Shown here in pieces: positions 15,811 to 24,990 of a stretch of 64,000 nucleotides of DNA (within the stretch, counting starts at the first letter, position 1; every line of letters starts with the position of its first letter). The position numbers and the translations under genes are program-made. The notes under the pieces were generated by a model that worked only from the letters and a program-made list of their open reading frames with translations, searched no databases and had not been told where the DNA came from. This stretch comes from Limnocylindrus sp040397235 (GTDB taxonomy: Bacteria; Chloroflexota; Limnocylindria; Limnocylindrales; Limnocylindraceae): the NCBI GenBank assembly GCA_040397235.1, contig JBBAWH010000001.1, positions 186,001 through 250,000 on the forward strand, written 5' to 3'.

Positions 15811-17121
15811 ATGAGAGCTCGAAAAGTTACGTCTAAAAGGCGGGCTGGCCTCCAGGATCTAACCCCGCTCGTGCGGAGCGACGTGAACGTGCTGATCAGC
15901 GCGCAAGCAATTTCAACTTACGGCTCATTCATCACTAGAGCCGCCCTACCACTCCTCGCCATCATTGGCCTCGGCATCAACGCAGCCGAGGCGGCCGCCC
16001 TCGCCGCTGTGGACCTCATTGCGGGCGCGGTCGTCAGTCAGTTCGCGGGGGTGTGGATCGACCGACTCCCCCGTAAGCCCGTACTCATCGGCACCGACCT
16101 GCTGCGGGCCCTGCTGCTCGGCACGATTCCACTCGCCGCCGCCCTCTTCGATGGGGTAACTCTCCCCCACCTGATCGCAGTAAGCGCCCTCTGTGGCATG
16201 TGCGCAACCACCTTTGACATTGCCGAACGGAGCTACTTCGCCGGGCTCGTCAACTCTTCGGCGCTGCGTGCCGTTCTGGCTCGAACGTTGGGGATTCGTG
16301 GCGCAGCGGAGTTCTTCGGTTTTGGCTCTGCAGGGCTCCTCGTTGGCGCATTCGGTGGGCCTGCGGCAATTGGCATCGATGCTTTGACCTACATCGCTTC
16401 GGCGGTGCTGATCGGGTTCCTGCGTGTTGCGGAGCCGAAACTGCCGCCCGCATCTGCACGTGCCAGCTTCCGCCGCGAGCTCTCCGATGGCTTGAGGAAG
16501 ACCTGGTCTGTTGCGATCATGCGACCAGTGCTCATCTCGACCTTTGTGATCGGTCTCTACTTTGGACTCTTCCGATCTTCGTACCTACTCTTTGTCACCA
16601 ACGGGCTCGGTCTCGGACCAGAGGCGGTCGGGCTGGTGATCGCAACTGGCGGCATTGCCGCCTTCCTCGGCGGAGCGCTGACCGAGCGCATCTCCCGACT
16701 CCTTGGCGTTGGGCGCGCAATCTCCATCAGTCTGGGCATCGTGGGTTTCGGCCTGATCCTTGTGCCGCTCGCGCCAGGCGCAACGATCGTTGGGTTTGCC
16801 ATGCTGGTTGGGCATCAGCTGCTGAGCGACGGTTTTGAGACGGTCTGGGAGGCGAATCAGGCTGCCATCCGCGGGCGAGTCCTACCCGCCGCCTTCCAGG
16901 GACGTGCGAACGCCGCGAATGATGGCGTCGGCATCCTCGGTCGGCTGTTGGGGATTATCGTTGGCGGCCTGATCGGTAGCTCTGTGGCCGGGAGTGGCGT
17001 TGCGCTCCTCGTTGGCGGCGGCGCCTCTCTAGCTGTCGGCCTTTTTGTCGCATCCTCGCGCCTCGGAAGGATCCAGACGATCTCGCAGATTCCGGCGTCA
17101 GGAGCCCGTAGGCGCGCCTAG
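15811..17121 (+). CDS. Major facilitator superfamily transporter
   Basis: A 436-residue membrane protein with about twelve hydrophobic segments in two halves joined by a central loop (near LPPASARASFRREL). The pattern IDRLPRKPVLIGTDLLRALLLG after the second membrane segment resembles the MFS A-motif of the DHA3/macrolide-efflux (MFS_3) group. Substrate unknown; efflux is the family's usual role. It is one of three plus-strand genes, placed between ffh and ftsY, and its 3' end overlaps ftsY convergently by 24 bases. The start is ATG 15811; a longer frame upstream would run through ffh. No ribosome site precedes it, so it is predicted leaderless. Confidence 0.88.
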   Translation: MRARKVTSKRRAGLQDLTPLVRSDVNVLISAQAISTYGSFITRAALPLLAIIGLGINAAEAAALAAVDLIAGAVVSQFAGVWIDRLPRKPVLIGTDLLRALLLGTIPLAAALFDGVTLPHLIAVSALCGMCATTFDIAERSYFAGLVNSSALRAVLARTLGIRGAAEFFGFGSAGLLVGAFGGPAAIGIDALTYIASAVLIGFLRVAEPKLPPASARASFRRELSDGLRKTWSVAIMRPVLISTFVIGLYFGLFRSSYLLFVTNGLGLGPEAVGLVIATGGIAAFLGGALTERISRLLGVGRAISISLGIVGFGLILVPLAPGATIVGFAMLVGHQLLSDGFETVWEANQAAIRGRVLPAAFQGRANAANDGVGILGRLLGIIVGGLIGSSVAGSGVALLVGGGASLAVGLFVASSRLGRIQTISQIPASGARRRA

Positions 17122-18009
17122 CAACCCGTCAACGTACGCCTCTGCGGCGAACGGCACCAGATCAGTCGCGCGTTCGCCGGTGCCGATCCAGCGAATCGGT
17201 AGACCTAACTCGCGACGTACCGCCAGCGCTACCCCACCGCGCGCACCACTATCGAGCTTCGTAAGGACGATGCCGTCGATTCCCGCCGATGCGTCAAATC
17301 CACGCGCTTGGGCAAGCCCGTTCTGCCCCGCCGTGCCATCCAATACGAGCAGCACCTCAACGGTGCGGGTCGGGGCAACTTTCGTTACCACGCGTCGGAT
17401 TTTCGCGAGCTCATCCATCAGGCCACTCCGCGTTTGCATGCGACCGGCGGTATCAATGATCACGGGAGCAAAATCACGCGCCGCGGCCAGGGTCAGCGCA
17501 TCGTGAATGGCGGCTGCGGGATCACCACCTGGACGACCCTCGACCACCTCGACCCCTTCGCGCACGCCGAGCGCGCGTAACTGGTCGATCGCTGCGGCGC
17601 GGAATGTATCTGCAGCAACGAGGAGGGGTGAGAGTCCAGCGCCTTTCGCTCGAGCGGCGAGCTTCGCGGCGGTAGTCGTCTTCCCTACGCCGTTGACACC
17701 AACCAGCAGCACCACATCGGCCTCATCAGTCAGGTTCGCCGGGTCATCGCCGAGCAGGCTGAGCGCGGCGGCCCGCACTCGGGCACGCCCGCTGGCCCCA
17801 TCGCCATCGCGCGCCGCTTGAATCAGCGCAGTCGTGGCTACGAGCCCAACGTCGCTGGCGAGGAGCGCCTCTTCGATCTCGCGCCAGTCAGGCTCTGGCG
17901 CAATGAATCGACGCAAGACGGCGGCAAGGGGGTTTGTGGCTGGGGTGATGGCCTCAGCCACACGCTTCTCATCGTCGGGTGAACTCTTTCGCCAGAAGGC
18001 GAGTTTCAA
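17098..18009 (-). CDS. ftsY: Signal recognition particle receptor FtsY
   Basis: FtsY is the membrane-associated GTPase that receives the SRP-ribosome complex. The 303-residue protein is essentially the NG domain alone, with P-loop GVNGVGKTTTAAKLA near 103, VAADTFRAAA, DTAGRMQT and TKLDSGARGG. The long acidic A domain of E. coli is absent; a short N-terminal helix (KLAFWRKS) could provide membrane contact. It overlaps smc by four bases. The smc-ftsY-ffh order is conserved, here split by the MFS gene. Confidence 0.96.
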   Translation of the reverse strand: MKLAFWRKSSPDDEKRVAEAITPATNPLAAVLRRFIAPEPDWREIEEALLASDVGLVATTALIQAARDGDGASGRARVRAAALSLLGDDPANLTDEADVVLLVGVNGVGKTTTAAKLAARAKGAGLSPLLVAADTFRAAAIDQLRALGVREGVEVVEGRPGGDPAAAIHDALTLAAARDFAPVIIDTAGRMQTRSGLMDELAKIRRVVTKVAPTRTVEVLLVLDGTAGQNGLAQARGFDASAGIDGIVLTKLDSGARGGVALAVRRELGLPIRWIGTGERATDLVPFAAEAYVDGLLGAPTGS

Positions 18010-21000
18010 CGCGCCGCCTCGCGCTCAGCGCGCGCCTGATCGGCGATGCGCTTCGCCTCATCCAGACGCAGCCCGAAGACGCGGCTTGCCGCATCTTCAC
18101 CAACCGTCACACCCCAGAGGCAATCGGCCACTTCTACCGTGCCGCGATTATGTGTAATCACCACGACCTGGGTGCGCTCACTCAGCTCGCGAATCGCGTC
18201 ACCAAATCGCGTCACATTCGCCTCGTCGAGCGCGGCATCAACCTCGTCAAGGACAACAAATGGGAGTGGTCGAACCGCCAGCATGCCGAGGAGGAGCGCC
18301 ACGCCGGTAAGCGCGCGCTCGCCGCCCGAGAGGAGGGAGAGCTGCTGTCGACGCTTGAGTGGTGGGCGTGCATCGATTTCAACTCCGGGTCGGCGCGACT
18401 CGCCGTCATCAGCGAGGCGTAACTGCGCATCTCCACCGCCGAAGAGGAGCTGGAAGTTCGATGCGAACGTGGTCTGCAGTGCAGAGAACTGCTCCGCAAA
18501 GGTTGACTCAACGAGCAGATCAAGCTCCCTCATCAGCGTTGCCGCCTTCTCAATCGCACCATCAAGATCGCGCGTCTGGACCTCGAGCGATTCGAGTCGA
18601 GCGCGAAGCTCTTGGTGCTCCATCACAATGCTGGCGCCACCAGCCTCGAGCGGGCCGATCTTGCGTCGCAGGCGCTCCAGGGCGCGCAACTCCTCAGGGT
18701 CAGGCGCAGCGAGCGGTGTGGCCGTTGCCGAAGAGTGCCGACCCTCCCAGTAGAGAGCAAGGGCTGCCGCCTGCTGGCGTGCGAGCGACTCACGTGCAGC
18801 GGTGTCCCCTTCAGCGAGGACCTCGGCGTCATCGGCGGGAGCAGCGGTGCGCAGTGCAACCGGGATTCCGGCGGCCAAGCGAGCGTCTTCAGAGAGGCGG
18901 CGACCGAAGGCGGCAAGGTCTCCACTCAACTCTTCAATGAACCGCTCGCGCTCAAATTCAACCGCCTGTGCATCGCGTTCGAGCGGACGCAGCGCCTCAT
19001 CGAGATGCTGCTCACGGGTGCGGAGGCCGCGCTTCGCCTCTTCATCTGTGGCGATCTCGCTCTCAATCTCAACCTGTAGGGCCGCCTTCGCCTGCACGCT
19101 CTCTTCACGCTGCGTTGCGGCGGCTCGGGCTGCTGTGGCGAGACCAGACTGTTCGGCGAGCTGGGCGCGAAGATTCGCGACGCGCGTCTCAAGTGCGCCG
19201 CGCTCCTCTGCGGCTCGAGTGATCCGAGCAGATGCACCGGCAACGGTGGCATCGCCACGTGCGCGCGCGAGCTCCCAGGTGCGCAGGGCGGCTCGATCTG
19301 TCTCAACAGCGGTGGCGAGATCAGCACGGCGGGCGGTCAGCTCTCCCACGCGGGCTCGCCACTGCGTCGTGGCGTCGGTGGCAATCGCCTGTTCAGGGGT
19401 GAGGGCGATCTCATTCAGTCGCGCCTGGGCGGCGGTGACGGCGGCGTCGAGCCTACGGATGCGCTCCGCGCGCTCAGATGTGCTGCGACGGACCGCATCA
19501 CGTCGGCGCTCGGCCTCGGCGCGTGCCGATTCAGCGGCCCGGAGCGCTGCCCGTGTGCTCACCTCCGCGTCACGCCCCTGCGTGAGTCGTGTCTCTGCTG
19601 ACGTGAGGGCGCCCGCCCCTACGGTGGCATCGCTGCGTAGGGCCGCCGCTGTGGCACGCAGCCGCTCCGTCGCTGCGGCGGCATGACTGATCTCTGAGTC
19701 AACAAGGGCATCGTCTGGCTCCGTCTCACGAATGACGACACCACCGTGGCGCACAACGGCGCCGGCGCGCGTCACGATCGTGCCGCCGAGCGGAAGGTCA
19801 GCGAGGGCGCTCAGCGCGGCCGCAACGCTTGGCGCAACGAAGACGCTGGCGAGGAGGCGTCCGAGCAGTCCATCGGGATCGCTAATGATCTCGCTGCTAA
19901 GGGATGGGAGCGTCGGGTGTGTCGTTGCACCAATCGCGTCAGCGCCATCAATAAGGAGTGCCCCCTGCTCGTCATCAAGCAGGCTCGCACCGCGCTGATC
20001 AACAACGAAGCCTCGTGCCAACGCACCAAGGGCGGCGAGAACCGCGGTGCGACCCTCCTCACGAAGTTCAACGCCCGCGAGCAGGCTTCGCCCACCGATC
20101 GCATGCGCCGCCTTTGATAGTGCGCGCTCCTGCAGGGCTGCTCGACGCGTTTCAAGCGCAGTGAGCCGGCCAGAGAGCGACGCCGCCTCGGCCTCTGCGG
20201 CGCGGGCGGCACGTTCACTCTCGCCAACTGTTGCTCGAGCGGCGGCGGCGCCTGACTCCGCTTCGGCGAGTTCCCGTGACGCGGCGGCGAGACGGGCCGC
20301 GGCATCGCTCGCGGCGGTTGCAGCGAGAATGAGCACGCTCTCAGCCGCGGCGGGATCTTCGCTGGCGCCATCTGCAGTAACGGCGGTGCGCTCCGCCCGG
20401 AGTCGCTCAAGGCGGGCGGTGAGATCTGCACGCTCCACTTCGCGTGAGCGCTGGGCGCGCGCGGCAGAGTCACTGCTCCCCTCTCCAGTGCCCTCGGTTA
20501 GGGCTTGAAGCTCGCGGCGCGCGGCAGAGAGGTCGGCATCAAGGATCTCGAGTGCGGCAACGGCCTCTGCGTCGACGGCAGGCGCCGCAGCGGCGCGCAG
20601 TGCCTCAACCGATGCGATCTCTGACTCAGCGACGGCAACCTCCGTCGCAATGCGCTCCACATCGCGCGACAGGGCGGAGGATTCAGCGTCAACGCGGGCG
20701 TGTGCCCGCTCAGCAGATTCACGGGCCTCGCGCGCCGCCTCAAGGGCGCGTCGAGCAACGTCGAGATCGGTGCGGGCAAGTCCAAGGCGCTCGCGGCGGC
20801 GATGGGCCTCTTCGTCGGCGTTACGGAGCTGTTCGCGAATGGACTGCAGCTCGCTGGTCACCGTTGAGAGCTGGCCGCCGATGCGCACTCGTCGCGAAGC
20901 GATCCAGGCGCCTCGTGCGGCTCCGAGCGCGGCGATGCGCTCTACCGCTTCGGTCAGCAGCTCTTCGCGGCCAGCCTCCTGCTTGGCAAGGGTGGCGAGG

Positions 21001-21617
21001 CGACGCTCTTGTGGTCGGAGGGTGCCGAGGATCTCTTCGACGCGGGCGCGATTATCGATCGCCTCCGTCATCTCGGTTTCCGCCCGTGCACGGCGTCGCT
21101 CATGGCGCGCGGTACCGGCGAACTCTTCGACGAGCGCGCGGCGCTCTTCAGCCTTGAGGCTCAGCGCCTGGTCAACAGCACCCTGGCCGATGAAGAGGAG
21201 GCCGTTCTCGGCGAGGCCCGCACCATCGAGCAGCTCGTTGAGATCGCGGAGGCGAATCTTCTCGCGATTGAGGAGGTACTCCTGGCCACCACCACGATCA
21301 GCGCGACGGGCGATCTCAATTTCGGTGAATGGCAGATCGAAGAGCCCATCCTCATTGGCGATGGAGAGCGATACCTCGGCGAGGCCGAGGGGGCGGCGCC
21401 TCTCTGATCCCGCGAAGATGACCTCTTCCACACGCTTCGAGCGAATGCCGCGACCAGCCTCGCCGAGCGCCCAGCGCAGGGCATCCACCACGTTCGACTT
21501 ACCGCTTCCGTTTGGTCCAACGATGGCGGTGATCCCTGGGGTGAAGGCGATGGTCGTCTTGTCGGCGAAGGTCTTAAAACCGCTCAGTCGCACCTCGCGC
21601 AGTCGCAGGCGGCTCAC
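18006..21617 (-). CDS. smc: Chromosome segregation ATPase SMC
   Basis: SMC is the ATPase of the bacterial condensin, which with ScpAB organises and segregates the chromosome. At 1203 residues it is full length. The Walker A GPNGSGKSNVVDALRWALGE begins near residue 34. Two long coiled coils (~170-480 and ~680-1000) flank a hinge near 500-650, and the C-terminal head has LSGGERALTGVALLLG and the Walker B VLDEVDAALDEAN. scpA and scpB are not in the window. Four-base overlaps link it to rnc and ftsY. It has the most Ala/Arg/Glu-rich composition here, as expected for coiled coil. Confidence 0.97.
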   Translation of the reverse strand: MSRLRLREVRLSGFKTFADKTTIAFTPGITAIVGPNGSGKSNVVDALRWALGEAGRGIRSKRVEEVIFAGSERRRPLGLAEVSLSIANEDGLFDLPFTEIEIARRADRGGGQEYLLNREKIRLRDLNELLDGAGLAENGLLFIGQGAVDQALSLKAEERRALVEEFAGTARHERRRARAETEMTEAIDNRARVEEILGTLRPQERRLATLAKQEAGREELLTEAVERIAALGAARGAWIASRRVRIGGQLSTVTSELQSIREQLRNADEEAHRRRERLGLARTDLDVARRALEAAREARESAERAHARVDAESSALSRDVERIATEVAVAESEIASVEALRAAAAPAVDAEAVAALEILDADLSAARRELQALTEGTGEGSSDSAARAQRSREVERADLTARLERLRAERTAVTADGASEDPAAAESVLILAATAASDAAARLAAASRELAEAESGAAAARATVGESERAARAAEAEAASLSGRLTALETRRAALQERALSKAAHAIGGRSLLAGVELREEGRTAVLAALGALARGFVVDQRGASLLDDEQGALLIDGADAIGATTHPTLPSLSSEIISDPDGLLGRLLASVFVAPSVAAALSALADLPLGGTIVTRAGAVVRHGGVVIRETEPDDALVDSEISHAAAATERLRATAAALRSDATVGAGALTSAETRLTQGRDAEVSTRAALRAAESARAEAERRRDAVRRSTSERAERIRRLDAAVTAAQARLNEIALTPEQAIATDATTQWRARVGELTARRADLATAVETDRAALRTWELARARGDATVAGASARITRAAEERGALETRVANLRAQLAEQSGLATAARAAATQREESVQAKAALQVEIESEIATDEEAKRGLRTREQHLDEALRPLERDAQAVEFERERFIEELSGDLAAFGRRLSEDARLAAGIPVALRTAAPADDAEVLAEGDTAARESLARQQAAALALYWEGRHSSATATPLAAPDPEELRALERLRRKIGPLEAGGASIVMEHQELRARLESLEVQTRDLDGAIEKAATLMRELDLLVESTFAEQFSALQTTFASNFQLLFGGGDAQLRLADDGESRRPGVEIDARPPLKRRQQLSLLSGGERALTGVALLLGMLAVRPLPFVVLDEVDAALDEANVTRFGDAIRELSERTQVVVITHNRGTVEVADCLWGVTVGEDAASRVFGLRLDEAKRIADQARAEREAAR

Positions 21618-22333
21618 TTTTCACCTCCGGCGGTGATGCCGAGCAGGTCGATGGCCGCCTCAGCGGCGGCGGCTTCAGCGGCACGGCGACTTGGCCCTGA
21701 TCCGCGCGCTACTTCACTGCCGTCGACGCGCACGACACACTCATACGTGCGGTCGTGCTCGGGACCGGTGGTGGCGACAACGTCGTATCGTGGCAGGGAG
21801 CCGTTGCGCGCCTGTGTCCACTCCTGCAGCAGGGTCTTGATCCCCTTGCCGAGTGCGGCGCGAGGCGCGGCGAGCTCGGCGCCCATGTGCCCTTCAATGA
21901 ATGTGATGGCGGCGGCGAAGCCGTGGCTCAGGTAGATCGCGCCGATGAGCGCTTCGAACGCCGCGGCGAGTGCCGCCGGTCGACGTGCGCCACCGCGCGA
22001 CGCCTCGCCCTCGCCGAGCATCAGCACCTCGTCGATGCCGATGCGCAGCGCAACCTCGGCAAGTGCGGCGCGTGAGACAACAGCGGCGCGACGCTCAGAG
22101 AGGTCCCCCTCCTCGGCTGCGGCGTCGTCGGCATAGAGTCGGGCGGCAACGACGGCGCCGAGGATGGCATCGCCGAGAAACTCGAGGCGCTCATTGTCAG
22201 CACCGGCCCCAGCTTGGTGGCGGCGCGAAGGGTGTGTGAGGGCCAGCGCTACGAGCGCCTCGCCACCTGCCGGGATGCCGAGACGTTCATGCTGTGCTGA
22301 GGTCATCGAGAGTGGCGCCACTTCGAGCGTCAT
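21614..22333 (-). CDS. rnc: Ribonuclease III
   Basis: RNase III cuts double-stranded RNA in rRNA precursors and regulatory duplexes. The catalytic signature NERLEFLGDAILG and the downstream acidic FEALIGAIYLSHG are intact. A double-stranded RNA-binding domain fills the last ~70 residues (LLQEWTQARNG to the end). The start is uncertain: GTG 22351, ATG 22333 and ATG 22306 are all in frame and none has a clear ribosome site. The family core begins just after 22306. It overlaps smc by four bases. Confidence 0.93.
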   Translation of the reverse strand: MTLEVAPLSMTSAQHERLGIPAGGEALVALALTHPSRRHQAGAGADNERLEFLGDAILGAVVAARLYADDAAAEEGDLSERRAAVVSRAALAEVALRIGIDEVLMLGEGEASRGGARRPAALAAAFEALIGAIYLSHGFAAAITFIEGHMGAELAAPRAALGKGIKTLLQEWTQARNGSLPRYDVVATTGPEHDRTYECVVRVDGSEVARGSGPSRRAAEAAAAEAAIDLLGITAGGEK

Positions 22334-22391
22334 TGGGGGGAGTGGTGGCACGCCCCACTGGCTGCACCGCGCAAGGCTCGCGCCTCACACT

Positions 22392-22409
22392 GGCGGCCAA
22401 GGGGCCGCC
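22392..22409 (-). other. Hairpin after acpP
   Basis: GGCGGCC pairs with GGCCGCC around a 4-base loop, starting 5 bases after the acpP stop. There is no U-run. It may stabilise the acpP 3' end or reduce readthrough into rnc, which would fit the high demand for acyl carrier protein relative to RNase III. Confidence 0.4.
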
Positions 22410-22414
22410 CCATC

Positions 22415-22660
22415 TCAGCCCTTCTTCTCGACGATGGCGTTGACGGCGTCCTGGACGGTCTTGATCTTGCCAAGCTCTTCGTCAGCAATGGTCACGCCGA
22501 ACTTCTCCTCGAGGCCCATCGCAAACTCAACAAGGTCGAGGGAGTCTGCATTGAGGTCTTCGATGAAGGCGGCCTCAGGCTTGACCTTCTCCTTCTCAAC
22601 ACCGAGCTGCTCAACGATGTAGGCCTGGAGCTCCTGGAAGATCTGATCCTTGTCGGTCAT
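22415..22660 (-). CDS. acpP: Acyl carrier protein
   Basis: ACP carries growing fatty acyl chains on a phosphopantetheine arm. The 81-residue acidic protein has the attachment site ADSLDLVEFAMGLEEKFG, with Ser40 modified. Its helix pattern and length are standard. It overlaps nusB by four bases. plsX lies two genes upstream and rnc and smc downstream, a classic plsX-acpP-rnc-smc neighbourhood with nusB inserted and no fabD/fabG/fabF. Confidence 0.97.
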   Translation of the reverse strand: MTDKDQIFQELQAYIVEQLGVEKEKVKPEAAFIEDLNADSLDLVEFAMGLEEKFGVTIADEELGKIKTVQDAVNAIVEKKG

Positions 22661-23136
22661 GAGTTACTCCCTCCGTCTATCTCCGCCGTGACGGCAACCT
22701 CGCGAAGCGCGGTGCCGAGTACGCCGTTGACCAGTTTGCGGGCCGGTTCGCCGCTATACGTGCGAGCGAGCGAGGTCCACGCAGCGATCGCCTCGGTCGG
22801 CGCCGCCGTGCGGGAGTGTATCACCTCCCCTAGGCCGCACCGCAGGAGGGAACGGTCAATCCGGGCCATTGTTGCAAGGGGGAAGGCGGTGGCGAGGCGC
22901 TCAATTGTGGCATCAATTTGCGGGCGGTTTGCCTCCACCACCTCGAGAAGCGGCCAGGACCAGAGGAGCGTCTCCTCAGGGACCTCTCCAGCCGCAACGC
23001 GCCGCTCCAGCACCATCAGCGCCGTGCGCATCCCGAAGTCCGACTCATAGAGGGCTGTGAGTGCATCGCGTCGACCCGCCGTATGGGCACGCGCCGCCGC
23101 ATCCTTCGGCGCAGCCGGGGCTCGCCGGGTTGCCAC
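22657..23136 (-). CDS. nusB: Transcription antitermination protein NusB
   Basis: NusB, with S10, binds the boxA RNA of rRNA operons and supports antitermination. The 159-residue product starts at GTG 23136, two bases after the plsX stop; the open frame upstream lies within plsX and is not family-like. The all-helical NusB core is recognised by RRDALTALYESDFG, IDRSLLRCGLGEVIH and ARKLVNGVLGTALRE. A basic Ala/Arg leader precedes it. Its place between plsX and acpP is unusual. Confidence 0.9.
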   Translation of the reverse strand: MATRRAPAAPKDAAARAHTAGRRDALTALYESDFGMRTALMVLERRVAAGEVPEETLLWSWPLLEVVEANRPQIDATIERLATAFPLATMARIDRSLLRCGLGEVIHSRTAAPTEAIAAWTSLARTYSGEPARKLVNGVLGTALREVAVTAEIDGGSNS

Positions 23137-23137
23137 C

Positions 23138-24184
23138 TTACGCCGGCCCGACGGGGAGACCGTCGGGGGCGGAGATGTTGCTCTCAGCGAGCGACGAGGC
23201 GATCTGCTCGGTGACTCGCTCGCGCACCGCTCGCGCCGCCGTCGCACAGGCGAAGTAGACCATGCGCGAACGGGCACGGCCATGTGTGATTGCCACGGTT
23301 CCCTGCACCCCCAAAAGAATCGCTGCGCCAATCCGCTCGTAGTCGAGCTGAGTGCGAATTCGCGCGATTGAACCGCGCATCAGCAGCGCGGCGATTGGGC
23401 CGAATGGGAGGCGACGAAACTCTGCACGGAACATGTCGGTGATGGTGCTCGTTACCCCTTCAACAAGTTTGATCGCAACATTGCCGAGCACCGCATCGCA
23501 GACCACCACATCGGCCTCATCGGCGGCAAGGTGGCGCCCCTCAACATTCCCCGTGAAGTTCAGCGACGACTGATCGAGGAGCTCGGTGGCGCGTTGGATG
23601 CGCGCATCGCCCTTCCCCTTCTCCTCGCCGATAGAGAGGAGTGCCACGCGTGGATTAGCAACGCCAAGGACGCGCTCCGAGAAGATCTGACCCATATGCG
23701 CGTACTGATACAGATTCTCTGGGGTTGAATCTGGGTTCGCTCCAACATCAAGCAGCAGCAGCGGCTTCTCGCGCAAGAGGAACTGCACGGCGATGGCCGG
23801 TCGAATCACTCCCTTAATGCGGCCGATGATCAGGACCCCTGCCGCCATCCCGGCGCCGGTGTGCCCAGCGGTGACGACCGCATCGGCGAGCTTGTCGCGT
23901 ACAAGTGTTGCTGCAACGACCATCGATGCGTCTTTGCGTTCACGCACGGCGATCGCGGGGTTCTCTTCCATAGTGATCACACCTGGGCCGTGAACAATGG
24001 AAACATTCGACGGGAGATCGCCACCGGCGATGGTGCGAATGATCTGCTCATCACCGACGAGGGTCAGGTGGTCACTGGGATTCTCTTTGGCCCATCGCAG
24101 GCCGCCAGGAACAACTTCGGTGGGACCGTGGTCGCCACCCATCGCATCGAGGGCGAGGCGGACAGTGCCGCCCGACGCGCTCAT
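23138..24184 (-). CDS. plsX: Phosphate acyltransferase PlsX
   Basis: PlsX converts acyl-ACP to acyl-phosphate, the donor for glycerol-3-phosphate acylation in phospholipid synthesis. The protein begins with the characteristic LALDAMGGDHGP and contains HTGAGMAAG and GVQGTVAITHGRA. The length of 348 is normal. The rpmF-plsX junction is one of the most conserved in bacteria and is seen here with a 6-base gap. acpP, its partner, is two genes downstream. Confidence 0.96.
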   Translation of the reverse strand: MSASGGTVRLALDAMGGDHGPTEVVPGGLRWAKENPSDHLTLVGDEQIIRTIAGGDLPSNVSIVHGPGVITMEENPAIAVRERKDASMVVAATLVRDKLADAVVTAGHTGAGMAAGVLIIGRIKGVIRPAIAVQFLLREKPLLLLDVGANPDSTPENLYQYAHMGQIFSERVLGVANPRVALLSIGEEKGKGDARIQRATELLDQSSLNFTGNVEGRHLAADEADVVVCDAVLGNVAIKLVEGVTSTITDMFRAEFRRLPFGPIAALLMRGSIARIRTQLDYERIGAAILLGVQGTVAITHGRARSRMVYFACATAARAVRERVTEQIASSLAESNISAPDGLPVGPA

Positions 24185-24190
24185 TGCGAG

Positions 24191-24394
24191 TTAGGCGTCG
24201 GCGACGTCCGCGTCCGGCGCAGGTCGGCTGATGACCTCGCGGCCGCGATAGGTTCCGCACTCTAGGCAGGCATGATGCGCACGCTTGACGGCGTTGCACT
24301 GTGGGCAGCGATCCATAGTTGGAAGCGTCAAGGCATGGTGCGAACGTCGGTCACCCTGACGCGCGTGCGACTTCTTCCGCTTAGGTACGCCCAT
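24191..24394 (-). CDS. rpmF: 50S ribosomal protein bL32 (zinc-binding form)
   Basis: bL32 binds near the peptidyl transferase region of the large subunit. The 67-residue protein opens with the typical MGVPKRKKSHARQGDRRSH. It has two CxxC pairs (CPQC and CLEC), so it is the zinc form. The start ATG 24394 has GAGGT eight bases upstream across an A-rich spacer. It sits between yceD and plsX, the usual order. Confidence 0.96.
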   Translation of the reverse strand: MGVPKRKKSHARQGDRRSHHALTLPTMDRCPQCNAVKRAHHACLECGTYRGREVISRPAPDADVADA

Positions 24395-24447
24395 GTTTTT
24401 TGACCTCGCTCGTTGGCGCCCGACTGGGCGCGCCTTGGAGGGGAATC

Positions 24448-24987
24448 CTACCCGATCGGCGCGCCTTCGTCCCCTTCAGGGGGGAGGAGGGCCGCAAGGC
24501 CAGCCAAACGAGGGTCTAGCCCCCGCTCAGGACAGGCGCTGGCGGGGTGCTCCGCGCCGCAAAGTCCGCAGCGCTCTGGGCAGGGTGGCGTACAGAGCAG
24601 CACCAGGCGACGTGTGAGATCGAGCGCCTCCATGGCGAGGCGACCAACGTCGACGCTGTTCCCCTTGCCGATGAGGAGGGCCCCCTCCGTCGCGTGCCGG
24701 GACTCAAGGGCCTCCTCGTCGATTGGGGCGCTCAGCTGCGCTGCTGCGGGGGCGAGGCAGCGCCCACAGGCTCCCTCCTGGCTGCCGCGCACGGTTCCAA
24801 CAATCCGCACGCCGCGATTCGTTCGGTCGATCCGAACCTGGACCGCAGCCTTGAAGTGCTCATCTCCGACTCGGTCCTCGGCCGTAAATGGATCCAGGGT
24901 GAAGGTGCCCCCCGCAGACTCGGCGAGAAGCGGTGAGAGATCAACGGGATAGAGGGGCGGCGCCAACGCCGCCGATTCGCTCTCCAC
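24448..24987 (-). CDS. yceD: YceD family protein (DUF177), 23S rRNA accumulation factor
   Basis: YceD/DUF177 proteins precede rpmF and are needed for normal 23S rRNA levels in E. coli and plants; their mechanism is unclear. The family pattern is seen as GACGRCLAPA near residue 92, PIDEEAL, and the C-terminal CPERCGLCGAEHPASACP, which adds further cysteines likely to bind metal. The length of 179 is typical. It lies 3 bases after coaD and 53 bases before rpmF. Confidence 0.88.
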   Translation of the reverse strand: MESESAALAPPLYPVDLSPLLAESAGGTFTLDPFTAEDRVGDEHFKAAVQVRIDRTNRGVRIVGTVRGSQEGACGRCLAPAAAQLSAPIDEEALESRHATEGALLIGKGNSVDVGRLAMEALDLTRRLVLLCTPPCPERCGLCGAEHPASACPERGLDPRLAGLAALLPPEGDEGAPIG

Positions 24988-24990
24988 CAG

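Noticed and set aside
24395..24401. Run of T on the plus strand after rpmF start
   Set aside because: There is no plus-strand gene or hairpin before it. On the minus strand it is the A-rich spacer between ribosome site and rpmF start.
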